Below the pieces are notes generated by a model. That model was not told the DNA's origin, ran no database searches, and saw only the letters and a list, made by a program, of their open reading frames with translations. 64,000 nucleotides of DNA from Argonema galeatum A003/A1 (GTDB lineage: Bacteria > Cyanobacteriota > Cyanobacteriia > Cyanobacteriales > Aerosakkonemataceae), in NCBI RefSeq assembly GCF_023333595.1, contig NZ_JAIQZM010000017.1, forward strand, positions 62,001 through 126,000. Reading direction: 5' to 3'. The position numbers and the translations under genes are program-made. The number at the start of each line of letters is the position of its first letter. The first letter of the stretch is position 1. Shown here piece by piece: positions 17,497 through 28,863 of the stretch.

Positions 17497-18126
17497 ATGG
17501 GAATGCGTTTGGGCAATAAATCGTTTCGTTTAATTGGCTTTTGGGCCCCGCCGCTTTGGACGCTGTTGTCGCTGGCGGTTGTGATGCCCAGCAAACCTGC
17601 TGAGGCAGTTTACCGCAATAATTTCCAACTGTGCGCCTCGGAGTTGTTGCGTGCTGGTATATCTGCTGCGGTAGCAGCGGACGCCTGTGCGGCATCGCTC
17701 TATCCTAAAGACTTAACCATCTGCGTTACTCAGATTTACCAGCAGACGAACATCGCCGCTAGGGATGCCCTTTCCACTTGTACAAAGGTGCGCCGTCCCC
17801 GCGATTTGGCAACTTGCGTGGTGAACATCAGCAACGGCACCCAAAACTCACCGGCTCCAGATGTTTTGGATAACTGCCGCCGCAGTCTTTTGCCGGTACG
17901 TTTTGCTGAGTGCGTGGTGGGATTGAATCGCGAAGTAGATTTTTCTGTGGGTCAAGTGATGGGAACCTGTATTGATGCGAGCGATCGGCCCCAGGATTTC
18001 TACCCCCCCGGTGTAGTACCAAGGCGCACTTCGTCACCCGATCGGCCAATATTGGTGCCCCCGAATGCAGCGCCGCTTGGGCCAACGAGATTGCCAGTGT
18101 TGCCGATCGAGCCGCGTGGTTTCTAA
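17497..18126 (+). CDS. Secreted Cys-repeat protein, function unknown
   Basis: 209 residues from the ATG at 17497 (MGMRLGNKSFRLIGFW); the frame is open from 17443, but only this start places a signal peptide (hydrophobic LWTLLSLAVVM, cleavage near AEA) at the N-terminus. The mature part has four degenerate units of about 35-40 residues, each with paired Cys in a pattern of LxxC...(R/K)(P/R)xDLxxCVxxI. The C-terminus is Pro-rich. The Cys pairs suggest disulfides in the periplasm. It precedes the TpsB gene, but with about 600 bp between them. Confidence 0.7.
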   Translation: MGMRLGNKSFRLIGFWAPPLWTLLSLAVVMPSKPAEAVYRNNFQLCASELLRAGISAAVAADACAASLYPKDLTICVTQIYQQTNIAARDALSTCTKVRRPRDLATCVVNISNGTQNSPAPDVLDNCRRSLLPVRFAECVVGLNREVDFSVGQVMGTCIDASDRPQDFYPPGVVPRRTSSPDRPILVPPNAAPLGPTRLPVLPIEPRGF

Positions 18127-18220
18127 AGAATCTTGGCTTTCAGGGCTTTCGCAAATAAAGAATGATAATTTCTAGGTCAGATGCAAAATCTTTCTTGGGC
18201 AAATGCGAAAGCCCTTACAG

Positions 18221-18271
18221 GTACGTAGTTGCGCTTTAGCGCTCAAAGAGCGCTAAAGCGCAACTACGTAC
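18221..18271. repeat. Perfect 23-bp hairpin (GTACGTAGTTGCGCTTTAGC family)
   Basis: Arms 18221-18243 and 18249-18271 with loop CAAAG. The left arm recurs exactly at 1376-1398. It may also terminate the Cys-repeat gene transcript. Confidence 0.85.
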
Positions 18272-18724
18272 TAATATCCATTCCGAACAACAGCCAATGG
18301 AACTAACTAGCAACTTGAGTTAATCACCAAAAATGTCGGCGCTTTTTCCTTACCCTCTACCCACTAAGCACTTACGTAGTTATCTTATTGATAATCAACA
18401 AAAATGTCAGCGCTCTTTTCTTCGCCCCTACCCAGGCGGCTCTGGTGCCTACGGTATATAGTCCAGGAATAACATCAGCGTATTGCAATGCACCCTAAAC
18501 ACGCTAATACAAAGTCGAAGGTGAAAAGTAAAAAGGTAAAAGAAAGAGGGAAAAAAGATATGTCAGTTTTGTCTATTGCCCTTTGCCTTTTGACCGAAAA
18601 CCCAAAAAGTCTCAAGCCCCCGACTGAAAGTTGTAAAGAAGAAAAAAACCTTTTCAGTATTGCTTGCCCTCTCTCGACCATTTGGGGGTCAATCCAAAAT
18701 CCAAAATCCAAAATCCAAAATCGA
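18272..18724. other. Intergenic region with short direct repeats
   Basis: Two imperfect direct repeats (AAAAATGTC(G/A)GCGCT...TACCC) at about 18328-18362 and 18400-18432, followed by A/G-rich DNA and four CCAAAAT units (18697-18722). An open frame from 18488 runs through this into the TpsB gene, but its translation is low-complexity and looks non-coding. Confidence 0.6.
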
Positions 18725-20449
18725 TTGACCTATCTAGCGCTAAGTCTGATAGTGCTGACTGGAAACCTGTATACTGAAGCGCTGAAAGCCCAGACGATTA
18801 CCCCGACTCCAAGCCAAATACCCAACCCGATTCTCCCGACACCGCAGCCTCTGCCTGAGCTTACCCCACTACCGCCGCCAGAGGAACTTCTGCAACCGCC
18901 TACCAGAGAGACTCCCACAGTCCCAGAACAAGCCCCCGGTAACCTTAGTAACGCCATCAAAGTTGAACGCTACGAGATTGTCGGCAGCACTGTCTTCAGC
19001 CGCGAAGAGTTTGACAAAGTACTGAAGCCCTTCGTGGGGGAGGTTTCCTTTGCCCAGTTGCTTGAAGCTCGTTCTGCGGTGACTAAGCTATACATTGACA
19101 ATGGGTATATCACTTCTGGTGCCTTTATCCCGCCCCAAATGCTTACAGGTGGCACAGTCAAAATTCAGGTGGTGGAAGGTGCTGTAGAAGAAATCAGAGT
19201 CAACGGTAGTGGGCGTTTGAATCCCAACTATGTGCGATCGCGCGTAGCCCTGGGCACCAACAAACCCCTGAAGGTCAGCCGCCTGCTGGAATCCCTGCAA
19301 CTGCTGCAACTCAACCCCTTAATCAGAAATATCTCCGCCGAACTATCAGCGGGATCGCGTCCTGGATTAAGTGTGCTGGAGGTAACAGTACGACCCGCCA
19401 GAACCGAAGATGTTCAAATCACCCTCGATAACGGTCGTGCCCCCAGCGTGGGCACCTTCCGCCGGGGCATAGCCTTTACCGAAGCCAATTTGCTGGGACA
19501 GGGAGATAGCCTAACCGTGTCCTACGCCAACACCCTGGGCAGCCACGAAGTAGACGCCAGCTACATCTATCCCGTAAATGCCCGCAACGGCACCGTCCGT
19601 CTCAGCTTTGGCTTCACCAAAAGCAGCATCATTGAGGAACCCTTCGACCAAGTGGACATTGAGGCGGTTTCCCGCGATTACGAGCTGACGTACCGACAGC
19701 CAATTATTCAAACTCCTACCCAAGAATTCGCCCTTGGTTTGACCGCTTCTAGGCGCGAAAGTAAGACATTCCTATTAGATGAGCCTTTCCAGCTTTCCCC
19801 AGGAGCTGACGACGAAGGACGCACCAGTATCTCAGCGATCAGGTTTTTCCAGGAATGGACGCAGCGAGGCAGTCGTTCTGTCTTTGCTGCTAGGTCGCAG
19901 TTCAATTTCGGAATAGGTGCCTTTGATGCCTCGATTAACGAACGCTTTCCCGATAGCCGATTTGTCGGTTGGCGGGGACAGGCGCAGTGGTTGCGCCTTC
20001 TAGGCTCTTCAGAAAACGCAGCCTCCAGTTCTCCTGTACTGTTGCTCCGCGCAGATGTGCAGTTAGGCGATCGCGCCCTGTTACCATTGGAGCAGTTCGG
20101 TGTGGGCGGCAATGAAAGCGTGCGGGGATACCGCCAAGACACCTTGCTAACCGATAACGGCGTTTTTGCTTCCGCCGAAGTCCGATTTCCGGTTTATCGT
20201 CTCCGCGATCGGCAAGGTGTCTTGCAAATCATCCCGTTTGTTGATGTGGGCAAAGGGTGGAACAGTTCTGGAAGATTAAATCCAGACCCCAATAACCTCG
20301 CTGCAGTCGGACTCGGCATACAGTGGCAAATGGGTGACAAACTGCGGGCTCGCATAGATTATGGCATCCCGCTGATTCATATTGATGACACCGATCGAAC
20401 TTTGCAGGAAAAGGGGTTGTATTTTTTCTTGCAATATAATCCTTTCTGA
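18725..20449 (+). CDS. TpsB/ShlB-FhaC family two-partner secretion transporter
   Basis: About 574 residues if started at the TTG at 18725, which gives a signal peptide (LTYLALSLIVLTGNLYTEALKAQ region). The frame is open to 18488, but that leader is repeat-derived. Next come a Pro-rich linker (about residues 25-65), a POTRA-type domain (VERYEIVGSTVFSREEFDKV...VVEGAVEEIRV) and the ShlB beta-barrel ending LYFFLQYNPF with a terminal Phe. Such outer-membrane proteins export a TpsA adhesin or hemolysin. No TpsA gene lies in the window. Length agrees with the family. Confidence 0.88.
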   Translation: MTYLALSLIVLTGNLYTEALKAQTITPTPSQIPNPILPTPQPLPELTPLPPPEELLQPPTRETPTVPEQAPGNLSNAIKVERYEIVGSTVFSREEFDKVLKPFVGEVSFAQLLEARSAVTKLYIDNGYITSGAFIPPQMLTGGTVKIQVVEGAVEEIRVNGSGRLNPNYVRSRVALGTNKPLKVSRLLESLQLLQLNPLIRNISAELSAGSRPGLSVLEVTVRPARTEDVQITLDNGRAPSVGTFRRGIAFTEANLLGQGDSLTVSYANTLGSHEVDASYIYPVNARNGTVRLSFGFTKSSIIEEPFDQVDIEAVSRDYELTYRQPIIQTPTQEFALGLTASRRESKTFLLDEPFQLSPGADDEGRTSISAIRFFQEWTQRGSRSVFAARSQFNFGIGAFDASINERFPDSRFVGWRGQAQWLRLLGSSENAASSSPVLLLRADVQLGDRALLPLEQFGVGGNESVRGYRQDTLLTDNGVFASAEVRFPVYRLRDRQGVLQIIPFVDVGKGWNSSGRLNPDPNNLAAVGLGIQWQMGDKLRARIDYGIPLIHIDDTDRTLQEKGLYFFLQYNPF

Positions 20450-20775
20450 CAATTCGGCTCTTTCGGAGTTGCTATGCTTTTGTTCAATTTCAGAACATTT
20501 TTATTTCTTTTCTCCTCTGCTCCCCTGCCCCTCTGCCCCTCTGCTCAAATAGCATAGTCAGTAAAGAAGATCCCCTTTTCATATCTGCGTTTATCTGCGT
20601 TCATCCCTCTTCATCTGCGGTAAAAAATTAACCAACGATGAAAACAGACAATTTCTGGATATCGCTTATGTACTGTCGATTCAAACGAACAGCATATAAA
20701 GCGGTTTGCGATTGAATGAGGTACACCTCAGAAATCTGGTTTCTTTGAAAAACCGGGTTTATTTAATAATAAAGT
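20450..20775. repeat. Intergenic region with two repeat units
   Basis: About 20570-20665 is copy 2 of the TATCTGCGTTTATCTGCG dispersed repeat. About 20699-20761 is a degenerate half-copy of the palindromic GCGGTTTGCG...GAATGAGGTACACC...CCGGGTTT unit seen at 52801-52899 and 56554-56646. Confidence 0.75.
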
Positions 20776-21651
20776 ATGGCTAAAATTTTAGTTCCACCTT
20801 TAATAAAGTTGCTGAAAGTTTTGGTAGTATCGATCGCGCTAGCCTACTCATCCGCCTGTCTATTTCTTTTTTGGTGGCAGAATCACTTCATCTTTTTTCC
20901 ATCTTCTGTAATTGAAATAACGCCTGCTACTTTTGCCCGCTTTGAGGATGTTTGGTTGCCAGTATTTAACAGTTACGGCAAAGTCGAACGCATTCATGGC
21001 TGGTGGATTCGCGGAAAAGGGCAAAGAACACTATTATATCTGCATGGCAATGGGATTAATATAGGAGCCAATGTCTATCATGCGATTCGGTTACATAAGC
21101 TGGGGTTTTCGGTACTGTTAATTGATTATCGTGGCTACGGACGCAGCGAAGGCAAATTTCCCACCGAAAAAAGTGTATATCGGGATGCAGAAACTGCTTG
21201 GAATTATTTAATTAAAGAACGGCATATTTCGCCAAAAGATATTTTTATTTACGGTCATTCTCTGGGAGGTGCGATCGCGATCGATCTAGCAGTGCAACAT
21301 CCAGACGCAGCAGCGTTAATAGTACAAAGCTCGTTTACCTCAATGGGTCAAATGGTGAATGAAAGACCCAATTTTAGGATATTTCCGACAAATCTAATTC
21401 TTCACCAGCGGTTTGATTCTATTCGTAAAGTCCGTTTGCTGAAAATGCCTGTCCTTTTCATTCACGGTATGGACGACAGTGTGATACCATATAGGATGAG
21501 TCAAATGCTGTTTGCGGCAGCCCCAGAACCAAAACAATTGTTCGTCGTTCCCAAGGCAGACCATAATAATGTAGCTGATATCGCGGGGGTCAAATATATC
21601 CAAACTGTTCAAAAATTCGTTGAATTCGCAGAACGGAAAACTAACAAATAA
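20776..21651 (+). CDS. Membrane-anchored alpha/beta hydrolase (BEM46/ABHD13-like)
   Basis: 291 residues with an N-terminal transmembrane segment (about 12-35) and a hydrolase fold: oxyanion loop [24 protein letters not shown], nucleophile elbow [12 protein letters not shown], acid at [12 protein letters not shown] and catalytic His in KADHNNV. The triad is complete. The layout matches the BEM46/ABHD13 group of bacterial and eukaryotic serine hydrolases, whose substrates are mostly unknown. It ends 14 bp before dnaE and may share its transcript. Confidence 0.85.
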   Translation: MAKILVPPLIKLLKVLVVSIALAYSSACLFLFWWQNHFIFFPSSVIEITPATFARFEDVWLPVFNSYGKVERIHGWWIRGKGQRTLLYLHGNGINIGANVYHAIRLHKLGFSVLLIDYRGYGRSEGKFPTEKSVYRDAETAWNYLIKERHISPKDIFIYGHSLGGAIAIDLAVQHPDAAALIVQSSFTSMGQMVNERPNFRIFPTNLILHQRFDSIRKVRLLKMPVLFIHGMDDSVIPYRMSQMLFAAAPEPKQLFVVPKADHNNVADIAGVKYIQTVQKFVEFAERKTNK

Positions 21652-21665
21652 GAACTGAAAATCCT

Positions 21666-24600
21666 ATGTCTTTTATTGGGTTACACACTCACAGCGACTA
21701 TAGTTTACTTGATGGAGCCAGTCAGTTACCCGATCTGGTAGAACGAGCCATCGCGTTAGGTATGCCTGCGATCGCACTCACAGATCACGGCGTCATGTAC
21801 GGTGCGATCGAACTGATCAAAATTTGTCGCACTAAAAACATCAAACCGATTATTGGTAACGAAATGTATGTAGTAAATGGCGACATCGAAAAACAAGAAC
21901 GAGGTCGAAAAAAATATCACCAAATCGTATTAGCGAAAAATCAACAAGGATATAAAAATTTAGTCAAACTTACTACTATTTCTCATCTCAAAGGTGTACA
22001 AGGAAAAGGGATATTTTCTCGTCCTTGCATTAACAAAGAATTGCTGGAACAATACCGCGAAGGACTAATTGTGACCAGCGGTTGTCGAGCCGGGGAAGTA
22101 CCGCAGTTGATTCTCCAAAGTAAACTGAAAGAAGCACGGGATTGCGCCAAATGGTACAAAGAATTGTTTGGCAACGATTATTATTTGGAAATCCAAGATC
22201 ACGGTTATCTGGAAGACCGAATTGTTAATGTCGAAATAGTTAAGATTGGCAAAGAATTAGAAATTAAAGTCGTAGCGACAAACGATTCCCATTTTACAGA
22301 ATGTTCTGATGTAGAAGCTCACGATGCGCTGCTTTGCATTAACACCAAGCAGCTAATTAGTGATGAAAAACGGATGCGATATAGCGGTACTGAGTATCTT
22401 AAATCCGCTGAAGAGATGGCGCATTTGTTCCGGGATCATTTGTCAGATGATGTAATTAAAAATGCGATCGGCAATACCCAGGAAGTAGCTAACAAAGTAG
22501 AACCATACAACATCTTAGGTGAAGCTCGACTTCCAGACTATCCCGACGTTCCATCTGGTCACACACCAGATACTTACGTCCAGGAAAAAGCCTGGGAAGG
22601 ACTCCTAGAAAGATTAAATACTAAATCCCGCAGCGACATCAATCCCGTTTACAAAGAACGGCTAGAATACGAACTGACAATGATCGAGCGGATGGGATTT
22701 TCCACTTACTTTCTAGTGGTTTGGGATTACATCAAATACGCCAGAGATAACCAAATTCCCGTTGGGCCAGGTCGCGGTTCTGCCGCCGGTTCTCTTGTCG
22801 CTTATGTTCTAAAAATTACTAATATCGACCCAGTTCACCACGGACTTCTATTTGAGCGTTTTTTGAATCCAGAACGTAAATCAATGCCAGATATTGATAC
22901 GGATTTCTGTATCGAAAGACGAGATGATGTGATTAAATACGTCACCAATAAATACGGCGCAGATAGGGTAGCGCAAATCATTACATTTAACCGGCTAACT
23001 TCCAAAGCTGTTTTGAAAGATGTCGCCAGAGTCTTGGATATTCCCTACAAAGAATCCGATGAAATGGCAAAGTTAATTCCGGTAGTGCGAGGGAAGCCGA
23101 CTAAACTAAAGGTGATGATTTCTAATGATACGCCAGCGCCAGAATTTAAAGATAAATACGACAACGACGATAAAGTACGCCGCTGGATTGATATGGCGAT
23201 GCGGATTGAAGGAACTAACAAAACTTTTGGCGTACACGCTGCTGGTGTAGTGATTTCCGCACAACCTCTGGATGAAGTTGTGCCGCTACAAAAGAATAAT
23301 GACGGTTCTGTAATTACTCAGTATTTCATGGAAGATTTGGAATCGCTGGGTTTGTTAAAGATGGATTTTCTGGGGTTGAGAAACTTGACGATTATCCAAA
23401 ATACGATCGATTTGATTAGGCAAACTCATGGTCATAGAATAAATCCAGACGATGTAACTGCTGACGAAAGAAAGAGTTATAAAATCTTATCGAAAGGCGA
23501 ACAAAACAAAAGACCTAGAGATGTTGAAAATACATATAAAAAGTTAGAATCGGGAGATTTAGAAGGTATTTTTCAATTGGAGTCTTCTGGAATGCTTGAT
23601 GTGGTGGCAAAACTGAAGCCGTCAAGTATAGAAGATATTTCTTCGATTTTAGCGCTGTATCGACCGGGGCCATTGGATGCGGGTCTGATTCCTAAGTTTA
23701 TTGACCGGAAGCATGGTCGAGAGGCGATCGAATACGAAGATAAAGCTTTAGAGCCGATTCTCAACGAAACTTATGGAATCATTGTTTATCAAGAGCAAAT
23801 TATGAAAATTGCTCAAGATTTAGCTGGGTATTCTTTGGGTCAAGCCGATCTATTGAGGCGTTGTTTGAGTGGCTCGACAAAGATAGTTGATGCGACTACA
23901 GGTCGTTTAGTTACTTTAAGTGAGATCGCTGCAAAACCTGAGTATTGGTTGGGACGAAAAGTATTTTCTCTAGATTTGGATAGGCAGAAAATTACTCAAA
24001 AACCAATTACTGAAATTCATCATAATGGGGTAAAAGCTGTCTGGGAGATTATAACCAAAACTAACCGTAAAATTAGAGCGACAGACGATCATCTTTTTTA
24101 TACACTTTTGGGATGGAAACCTCTGAAAGATTTCAAAGTAAGCGATCGCATCGGTTTGGCCAAGACACTACCTATCGATCATAGCAGTGAAATCTCAGAC
24201 GCTCAAATTAAGCTGACTGCGTATCTGATTGGCGATGGACATCTCTCTACTAAAAGTCCTGCTTGTAGCTATTTCTGCAACAGCGATCGCGAACTGATTG
24301 CTGATTTCAATCATTGTGCTGAAGAACTATTTGGTTCGCCTGCGCCGGTGGATCATCAGTTGCATTTCGGTCGTAAGTCTGTTACCTACGCCCGGATTGG
24401 TTTTATTTCAGCTTTCAATCGCTGGGTAGATAGTCACATAAAACGCGCCCATTCCAGGGATAAAGAAATTCCCAGTTGGGTATTCTCGTTATCCAAGAGC
24501 CAATTACAACTTTTCTTGGGAACTTTATGGTCAACAGATGGCAGCTTTGATACTGCGATCGGACATACAGACTACACCTCAACTTCTGAACTTTTAATCA

Positions 24601-26573
24601 TCCAAATTCAGCACCTACTATTGCGGCTGGGAATTGTTGCTCTGTTCAATGTAAAGAGAATCAAATATCAAGGTAAGCCTCACATCTCTTATCGAGCGCA
24701 AATCACAGGACGCGAAGATATGCTTAAGTTCTGCGAGCTGATTCAACCCTACCTGAGTAGCTCTAAGTCGCAGCAAGCACAAGTTTGTTATGTAGCTATA
24801 AAAGATAAGCTGCCAAATCAGTCTAAGCATTCAATCCCTCCAGAAGTCATCAAGATAATTGCAAATGCTAAAAAAGCCAGTGGCATGACTTGGGCGCAAA
24901 TTGACCAGGCTGTGGGAGCAACGAGCAATAAAATGTCCTCTGGTTTGAATTTCCACAAAACTCCAACTAGGAGTTTAGCTCGTCATCGAATTCGCAATTT
25001 TGCTACAGCTTTTCAGCATCCAGAGTTAATGACGATCGCTAATTCTGAAATATTTTGGGATGAGATTATTGCGATTGAATATGTTGGTGAGGAAGAAGTA
25101 TTCGATCTCACTATTGCAGAAACACATAATTTACTCGCTAATGACTTTATTGCACACAACTGCATGGGCAAGAAGAAAGCTGATGAAATGCAGAAGCAAA
25201 GGGAGGCGTTTATTGAGGGTGCGACTAAGAATGGAATTAAAAAAATAGTTGCGGATAAACTATTCGATCAAATGGTTTTGTTCGCTGAATATTGCTTCAA
25301 CAAATCCCATTCAACTGCTTACGCCTATGTGACATATCAAACAGCATATTTAAAGGCGAATTATCCAGAAGAATATATGGCGGCGCTGCTGACGGCTAAC
25401 AGCGATGACCAAGATAAGGTAAAAAAATATATCGGCAACTGTCAAGGATTGGGAATTACGGTAGAGGGGCCAGATATTAATCGATCGCAGATAAATTTTA
25501 CGCCGTCTAAGGGCAAGATTTTGTTTGGGTTGTCAGCAGTCAAAACTGTGGGAGAGGGCGCGATCGCAAATATTTTGGCAGCGCGTCAAGAAGGGCCATT
25601 TACATCTCTGCCGGATTTGTGCGATCGCATTAACCTCCACACCGTCAACAGCCGCGCCTTGGAATCCCTGATCAAATGCGGTGCATTGGATAGTATCGAC
25701 GCCAACCGGAAACAATTAATCGAATATTTACCATTAGTTGTAACTTGGACGCAGAAAAGTAAAGAAATATCGGAACAACCCACACTTTTCGATCTTGGTT
25801 CGGTGAGAAGTCCAGCTCCTAAAATACCAGAGGTCGATGATTTTCCTTTGAAAGAAAAGTCTGAGTTTGAACAAGAACTGCTGGGCTTTTATTTATCTTA
25901 CCATCCGCTTAAATCGGCGGAGAAAGTAGCTAAACGGGAGGGTATTGAGCCTATTAATCTCAGTCAGATCGACGAGTATATCCGCAAGGGAAACGTAACT
26001 GCGATCGTGATGCTCAAAGAAGTCAAGCAGATCGTGACTAAAAAAGATGGGCGCATGATGGCGATTTTGCAAATCGAAGATTTAGAAGGTCAACAAGCGC
26101 CTGCGGTAGTATTTCCAGAAACCTATGAAAAAATTAGCTCATTGCTGGTAACAAACACCGCTGTCATTCTCTTTGGTAAGGTAGGTCGAGATCAAAAGGA
26201 TGAACAAACCCAGCTGATTGTAAATGACGCCAAACCCCTGGAAGCGGAACCGCTGGCGGAGGAAACATCTCCGCCACTAGAAGACGATTTAGAACTGATC
26301 GTGATGCTGCAACTGACACTACAGCAAGTTAACGATGAAGAACAACTTAAGCGCCTGAAAGACTTTTTGAAAGAATACTCAGGCGAGACAGACAAACCAA
26401 AAGTTCCGGTGATGGCGATCGTAGCAGGTCAAGACGATCGTCAATTGGTTAGCTTCGGACAAAATTTCTGGGTGCAAGACCCCCAAGATGCTGTCTCCCG
26501 TCTCAATGATAGAGGGTTTCCAGCTCGCACCCAACCGCCCATCACACTTTATAGCAACCGCCAAGGCGGTTAA
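21666..26573 (+). CDS. dnaE: DNA polymerase III alpha subunit, with one in-frame intein
   Basis: 1635 residues, of which 1202 remain after intein removal. Order: PHP domain ([20 protein letters not shown] at the start), polymerase core with catalytic Asp409 and Asp411 (MPDIDTDF), helix-hairpin-helix region and OB fold ([20 protein letters not shown]). The intein lies between GQADLLRR and [10 protein letters not shown]. Most cyanobacteria split dnaE into two genes at the site [11 protein letters not shown]; here [18 protein letters not shown] is continuous, so the gene is not split. It is the replicative polymerase. Confidence 0.97.
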   Translation: MSFIGLHTHSDYSLLDGASQLPDLVERAIALGMPAIALTDHGVMYGAIELIKICRTKNIKPIIGNEMYVVNGDIEKQERGRKKYHQIVLAKNQQGYKNLVKLTTISHLKGVQGKGIFSRPCINKELLEQYREGLIVTSGCRAGEVPQLILQSKLKEARDCAKWYKELFGNDYYLEIQDHGYLEDRIVNVEIVKIGKELEIKVVATNDSHFTECSDVEAHDALLCINTKQLISDEKRMRYSGTEYLKSAEEMAHLFRDHLSDDVIKNAIGNTQEVANKVEPYNILGEARLPDYPDVPSGHTPDTYVQEKAWEGLLERLNTKSRSDINPVYKERLEYELTMIERMGFSTYFLVVWDYIKYARDNQIPVGPGRGSAAGSLVAYVLKITNIDPVHHGLLFERFLNPERKSMPDIDTDFCIERRDDVIKYVTNKYGADRVAQIITFNRLTSKAVLKDVARVLDIPYKESDEMAKLIPVVRGKPTKLKVMISNDTPAPEFKDKYDNDDKVRRWIDMAMRIEGTNKTFGVHAAGVVISAQPLDEVVPLQKNNDGSVITQYFMEDLESLGLLKMDFLGLRNLTIIQNTIDLIRQTHGHRINPDDVTADERKSYKILSKGEQNKRPRDVENTYKKLESGDLEGIFQLESSGMLDVVAKLKPSSIEDISSILALYRPGPLDAGLIPKFIDRKHGREAIEYEDKALEPILNETYGIIVYQEQIMKIAQDLAGYSLGQADLLRRCLSGSTKIVDATTGRLVTLSEIAAKPEYWLGRKVFSLDLDRQKITQKPITEIHHNGVKAVWEIITKTNRKIRATDDHLFYTLLGWKPLKDFKVSDRIGLAKTLPIDHSSEISDAQIKLTAYLIGDGHLSTKSPACSYFCNSDRELIADFNHCAEELFGSPAPVDHQLHFGRKSVTYARIGFISAFNRWVDSHIKRAHSRDKEIPSWVFSLSKSQLQLFLGTLWSTDGSFDTAIGHTDYTSTSELLIIQIQHLLLRLGIVALFNVKRIKYQGKPHISYRAQITGREDMLKFCELIQPYLSSSKSQQAQVCYVAIKDKLPNQSKHSIPPEVIKIIANAKKASGMTWAQIDQAVGATSNKMSSGLNFHKTPTRSLARHRIRNFATAFQHPELMTIANSEIFWDEIIAIEYVGEEEVFDLTIAETHNLLANDFIAHNCMGKKKADEMQKQREAFIEGATKNGIKKIVADKLFDQMVLFAEYCFNKSHSTAYAYVTYQTAYLKANYPEEYMAALLTANSDDQDKVKKYIGNCQGLGITVEGPDINRSQINFTPSKGKILFGLSAVKTVGEGAIANILAARQEGPFTSLPDLCDRINLHTVNSRALESLIKCGALDSIDANRKQLIEYLPLVVTWTQKSKEISEQPTLFDLGSVRSPAPKIPEVDDFPLKEKSEFEQELLGFYLSYHPLKSAEKVAKREGIEPINLSQIDEYIRKGNVTAIVMLKEVKQIVTKKDGRMMAILQIEDLEGQQAPAVVFPETYEKISSLLVTNTAVILFGKVGRDQKDEQTQLIVNDAKPLEAEPLAEETSPPLEDDLELIVMLQLTLQQVNDEEQLKRLKDFLKEYSGETDKPKVPVMAIVAGQDDRQLVSFGQNFWVQDPQDAVSRLNDRGFPARTQPPITLYSNRQGG
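23862..25160 (+). other. DnaE intein, 433 residues, with LAGLIDADG-type endonuclease
   Basis: It runs from Cys733 ([10 protein letters not shown], block A) to Asn1165 ([10 protein letters not shown], block G), with Cys1166 as the +1 extein residue. Block B is ATDDHLFYT, with the TxxH Thr/His. The endonuclease has two degenerate dodecapeptide motifs, [10 protein letters not shown] and [11 protein letters not shown], each with the catalytic acid. A helical segment ([17 protein letters not shown]) lies between it and the C-terminal splicing block. All splicing residues are intact, so protein splicing and possibly homing are expected. Confidence 0.93.
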
Positions 26574-26587
26574 GCCATAAATCTGAG

Positions 26588-26686
26588 GTAGGGGCGAAGC
26601 ATTCGGGCATATAATTTATTGGTTAAAACCGAAGATTTACTACCCGAATGCTAATGCCTCCGGCACGCACTCGCGTTCGCCCCTAC
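26588..26686. repeat. GTAGGGGCGAAGCATTCGGG inverted repeat with a nested small insertion
   Basis: The left arm (26588-26607) matches CCCGAATGCT + TCGCCCCTAC on the right, but the right arm is interrupted by about 24 nt beginning AATGCCTCCGGCACGC (about 26653-26676). Relatives are at 42872-42940 and 56687-56752. Confidence 0.8.
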
Positions 26687-26715
26687 TGTCCTAATCGCTT
26701 TGGCAGTTGCTATAA

Positions 26716-28695
26716 TTAACCAAAACTTTGCCAGATTTTGATAGTATTATCCCAACTACCACTGGCAAGGATCTGTCCATCGACACTAAGAGCTAGGGAA
26801 TTAACTGGGTTGGTATGTTCTTCCAAAGTATCGATCGCTTCTCCGGTGGCCAGATTCCAAACTTTGATCGTCTTGTCGCTGCTGCCGCTAATAATAGTTT
26901 GTCCATCCGGGGTGATGAGAACGGAATTTACCGCGCCTGAATGTCCAGAAAAAGTGCGGATATTTTCGCCATTATTGACATTCCACAGTTTAATTGTCTT
27001 GTCCTTAGAAGCGCTGACAAGCATTTTCCCATCTGGGTTAAAAGCAACGGAATGAATTGAATTCAAATGGCCTTTGAGGGTAAAAAGCAATACTCCCGTA
27101 GATAGATTCCACAACTTGATTTGGTTGTCAAGACCGGCGCTGGCGAGGATAGGCTGATTCGGTGCGATCGCAACCGATTTAATTATCCCTGCCGCCCCCG
27201 ATAGAGTGCGTATCTGTGCCCCATTTTGTAGTTTCCAAACTTTGATAGTTCGGTCTTCGCTACCGCTAGCTAGGATTTGTCCGTTGGAGCTGATGGCAAC
27301 AGAAGTAACATCTCTATTATGCTCGTTTAAGGTATGAAGTAACTTTCCAGAGTAAAGATCCCAAATTTTTACTGTATCGTCATCACCGCAGCTGACGAGG
27401 ATTTTTCCATCTGGGCTAATAGCGAGGGAATTAATAGCTTTGGCGTGTCCGGTGAGAGTTTGCAGCAATTCTCCACTCTGGAGGTTCCAAATCTTAATTT
27501 TGTCGTCGAGACTGCCGCTAGTAAGAAGTTGCTTGTTGGGGCTAATGGCAACTGCCATTACCCAGGATGAATGTCCGCTTAAAGTATTTATACATTTCCA
27601 AAGCTTACCTGGAAACTTAGAAATAGGAGGTTTAGATGGGCTAGAAGTAAAATGCTTAGAAATAGGAGGTTGGGAAGTGAGCTGACTGGTGATATTATTG
27701 TTAAAACTACTGGGTCTGGAGGCAGGCGGTTTGGAAGTTGGGGGTGGGCTAACTCTACCTAGTTGTGTGGGTATTGTAGCTGTTGAAATTGAAGGTTGGG
27801 AAAGATGAGAATTTAGGTCTTGCAGCACCTGTTGCGCTGATTGGTAACGTTGGTTAACTAAATCTTGCAGCATCTTGTCCAAAATCTGCCCCAAGCTCAA
27901 GCTGAATACTTTCCCTTTTTTGAGCAGATGGTCTTTCCATATCCAACGACCATCGAGGGGATTGTAGAGATTATCGGGTTTGGTTTGGGTCATCAGAAAT
28001 ATGCAGGTTGCGCCCAAACTGTAGATGTCGCTGGCGGGATATACTTGACCGCTTCGCAGCTGTTCTAGCGGTGCATATCCTTCTGTGCCAATTCTTGTGC
28101 CCGGTTGAGCGTTCGACGTTTCTGCGATCTGCTTGGCAATTCCAAAATCAATCAGCACCAATTTGCCATCTATCTGACGGCGTATTATATTGGTTGGTGT
28201 AATGTCCCGGTGAATTATTTGGCGATCGTGGATAAATTTGAGAATTGGCAGGATATCCAGCAAAAGTTCTCGGATTTTTTCTTCGCCAAATGCTCCCTGC
28301 CGCTGCAATTCTTGGAATAAATTCGGCCCTTCAATAAACTGCTGTACGAGATACAGGCGTTTGTCATGCTCGAAGTAAGCTAGCAGGGTGGGAATTTGCG
28401 GATGTTCTCCCAGCTGATGAAGTCGCACTGCTTCTTGGTTGAAGAGTGCGATCGCTTTTTCTAGAGATTTGGTTCCTTGCGTTTGGGGCGAAAATTGCTT
28501 AATCACGCAGCTGGTTTGCAGCATATCTTCATCCACTGCTAGGTAGGTTCTGCCAAAACCTCCCTGACCGATCGGTCGGATGACGCGGTAGCGGTTTCTC
28601 AGCAGTGGTTCTATTTTGATCCCACAGCTTTGGCAAAATTTAGTATCTTTACTATTCAGAGGCTGCTGACAACTGGGATTAATACAGCAAATCAT
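26716..28695 (-). CDS. Serine/threonine protein kinase with seven WD40 repeats
   Basis: 659 residues from the ATG at 28695 (MICCINPSCQQPLNSKDTKF); the open frame upstream is repeat-derived. A small zinc-ribbon (CCINPSC...FCQSCG) is followed by a Hanks-type kinase, about residues 35-300: Gly loop IGQGGFGRTYLA, HRDITPTN catalytic loop and DFGIAK. A Pro/Ser-rich linker leads to seven WD40 units (about 365-659, ending (K/L)(I/V)W), a complete propeller. Such kinases sit in the cytoplasm and phosphorylate proteins held by the propeller. No transmembrane helix. Substrate unknown. Confidence 0.93.
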   Translation of the reverse strand: MICCINPSCQQPLNSKDTKFCQSCGIKIEPLLRNRYRVIRPIGQGGFGRTYLAVDEDMLQTSCVIKQFSPQTQGTKSLEKAIALFNQEAVRLHQLGEHPQIPTLLAYFEHDKRLYLVQQFIEGPNLFQELQRQGAFGEEKIRELLLDILPILKFIHDRQIIHRDITPTNIIRRQIDGKLVLIDFGIAKQIAETSNAQPGTRIGTEGYAPLEQLRSGQVYPASDIYSLGATCIFLMTQTKPDNLYNPLDGRWIWKDHLLKKGKVFSLSLGQILDKMLQDLVNQRYQSAQQVLQDLNSHLSQPSISTATIPTQLGRVSPPPTSKPPASRPSSFNNNITSQLTSQPPISKHFTSSPSKPPISKFPGKLWKCINTLSGHSSWVMAVAISPNKQLLTSGSLDDKIKIWNLQSGELLQTLTGHAKAINSLAISPDGKILVSCGDDDTVKIWDLYSGKLLHTLNEHNRDVTSVAISSNGQILASGSEDRTIKVWKLQNGAQIRTLSGAAGIIKSVAIAPNQPILASAGLDNQIKLWNLSTGVLLFTLKGHLNSIHSVAFNPDGKMLVSASKDKTIKLWNVNNGENIRTFSGHSGAVNSVLITPDGQTIISGSSDKTIKVWNLATGEAIDTLEEHTNPVNSLALSVDGQILASGSWDNTIKIWQSFG

Positions 28696-28863
28696 ATTGG
28701 CAAGGTCGCAGAGGAGCAGAGGCGCAGAGGGGCTATAAAAGTCAAAAGTCACTCATTCAAAAGTCAAAAAGGGTAGAGGGGCAGAGGGAGAAGGATTTCT
28801 TATTTTACTCTACTTTTTGGTCAGGCCGATCGTCCAACCGCTTTGCTCTTTTCGCGATCGCAC

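Noticed and set aside
18488..18724. N-terminal extension of the TpsB gene
   Set aside because: Translation is Lys/Ser low-complexity from A/G-rich and CCAAAAT repeats; a signal peptide begins only at 18725.
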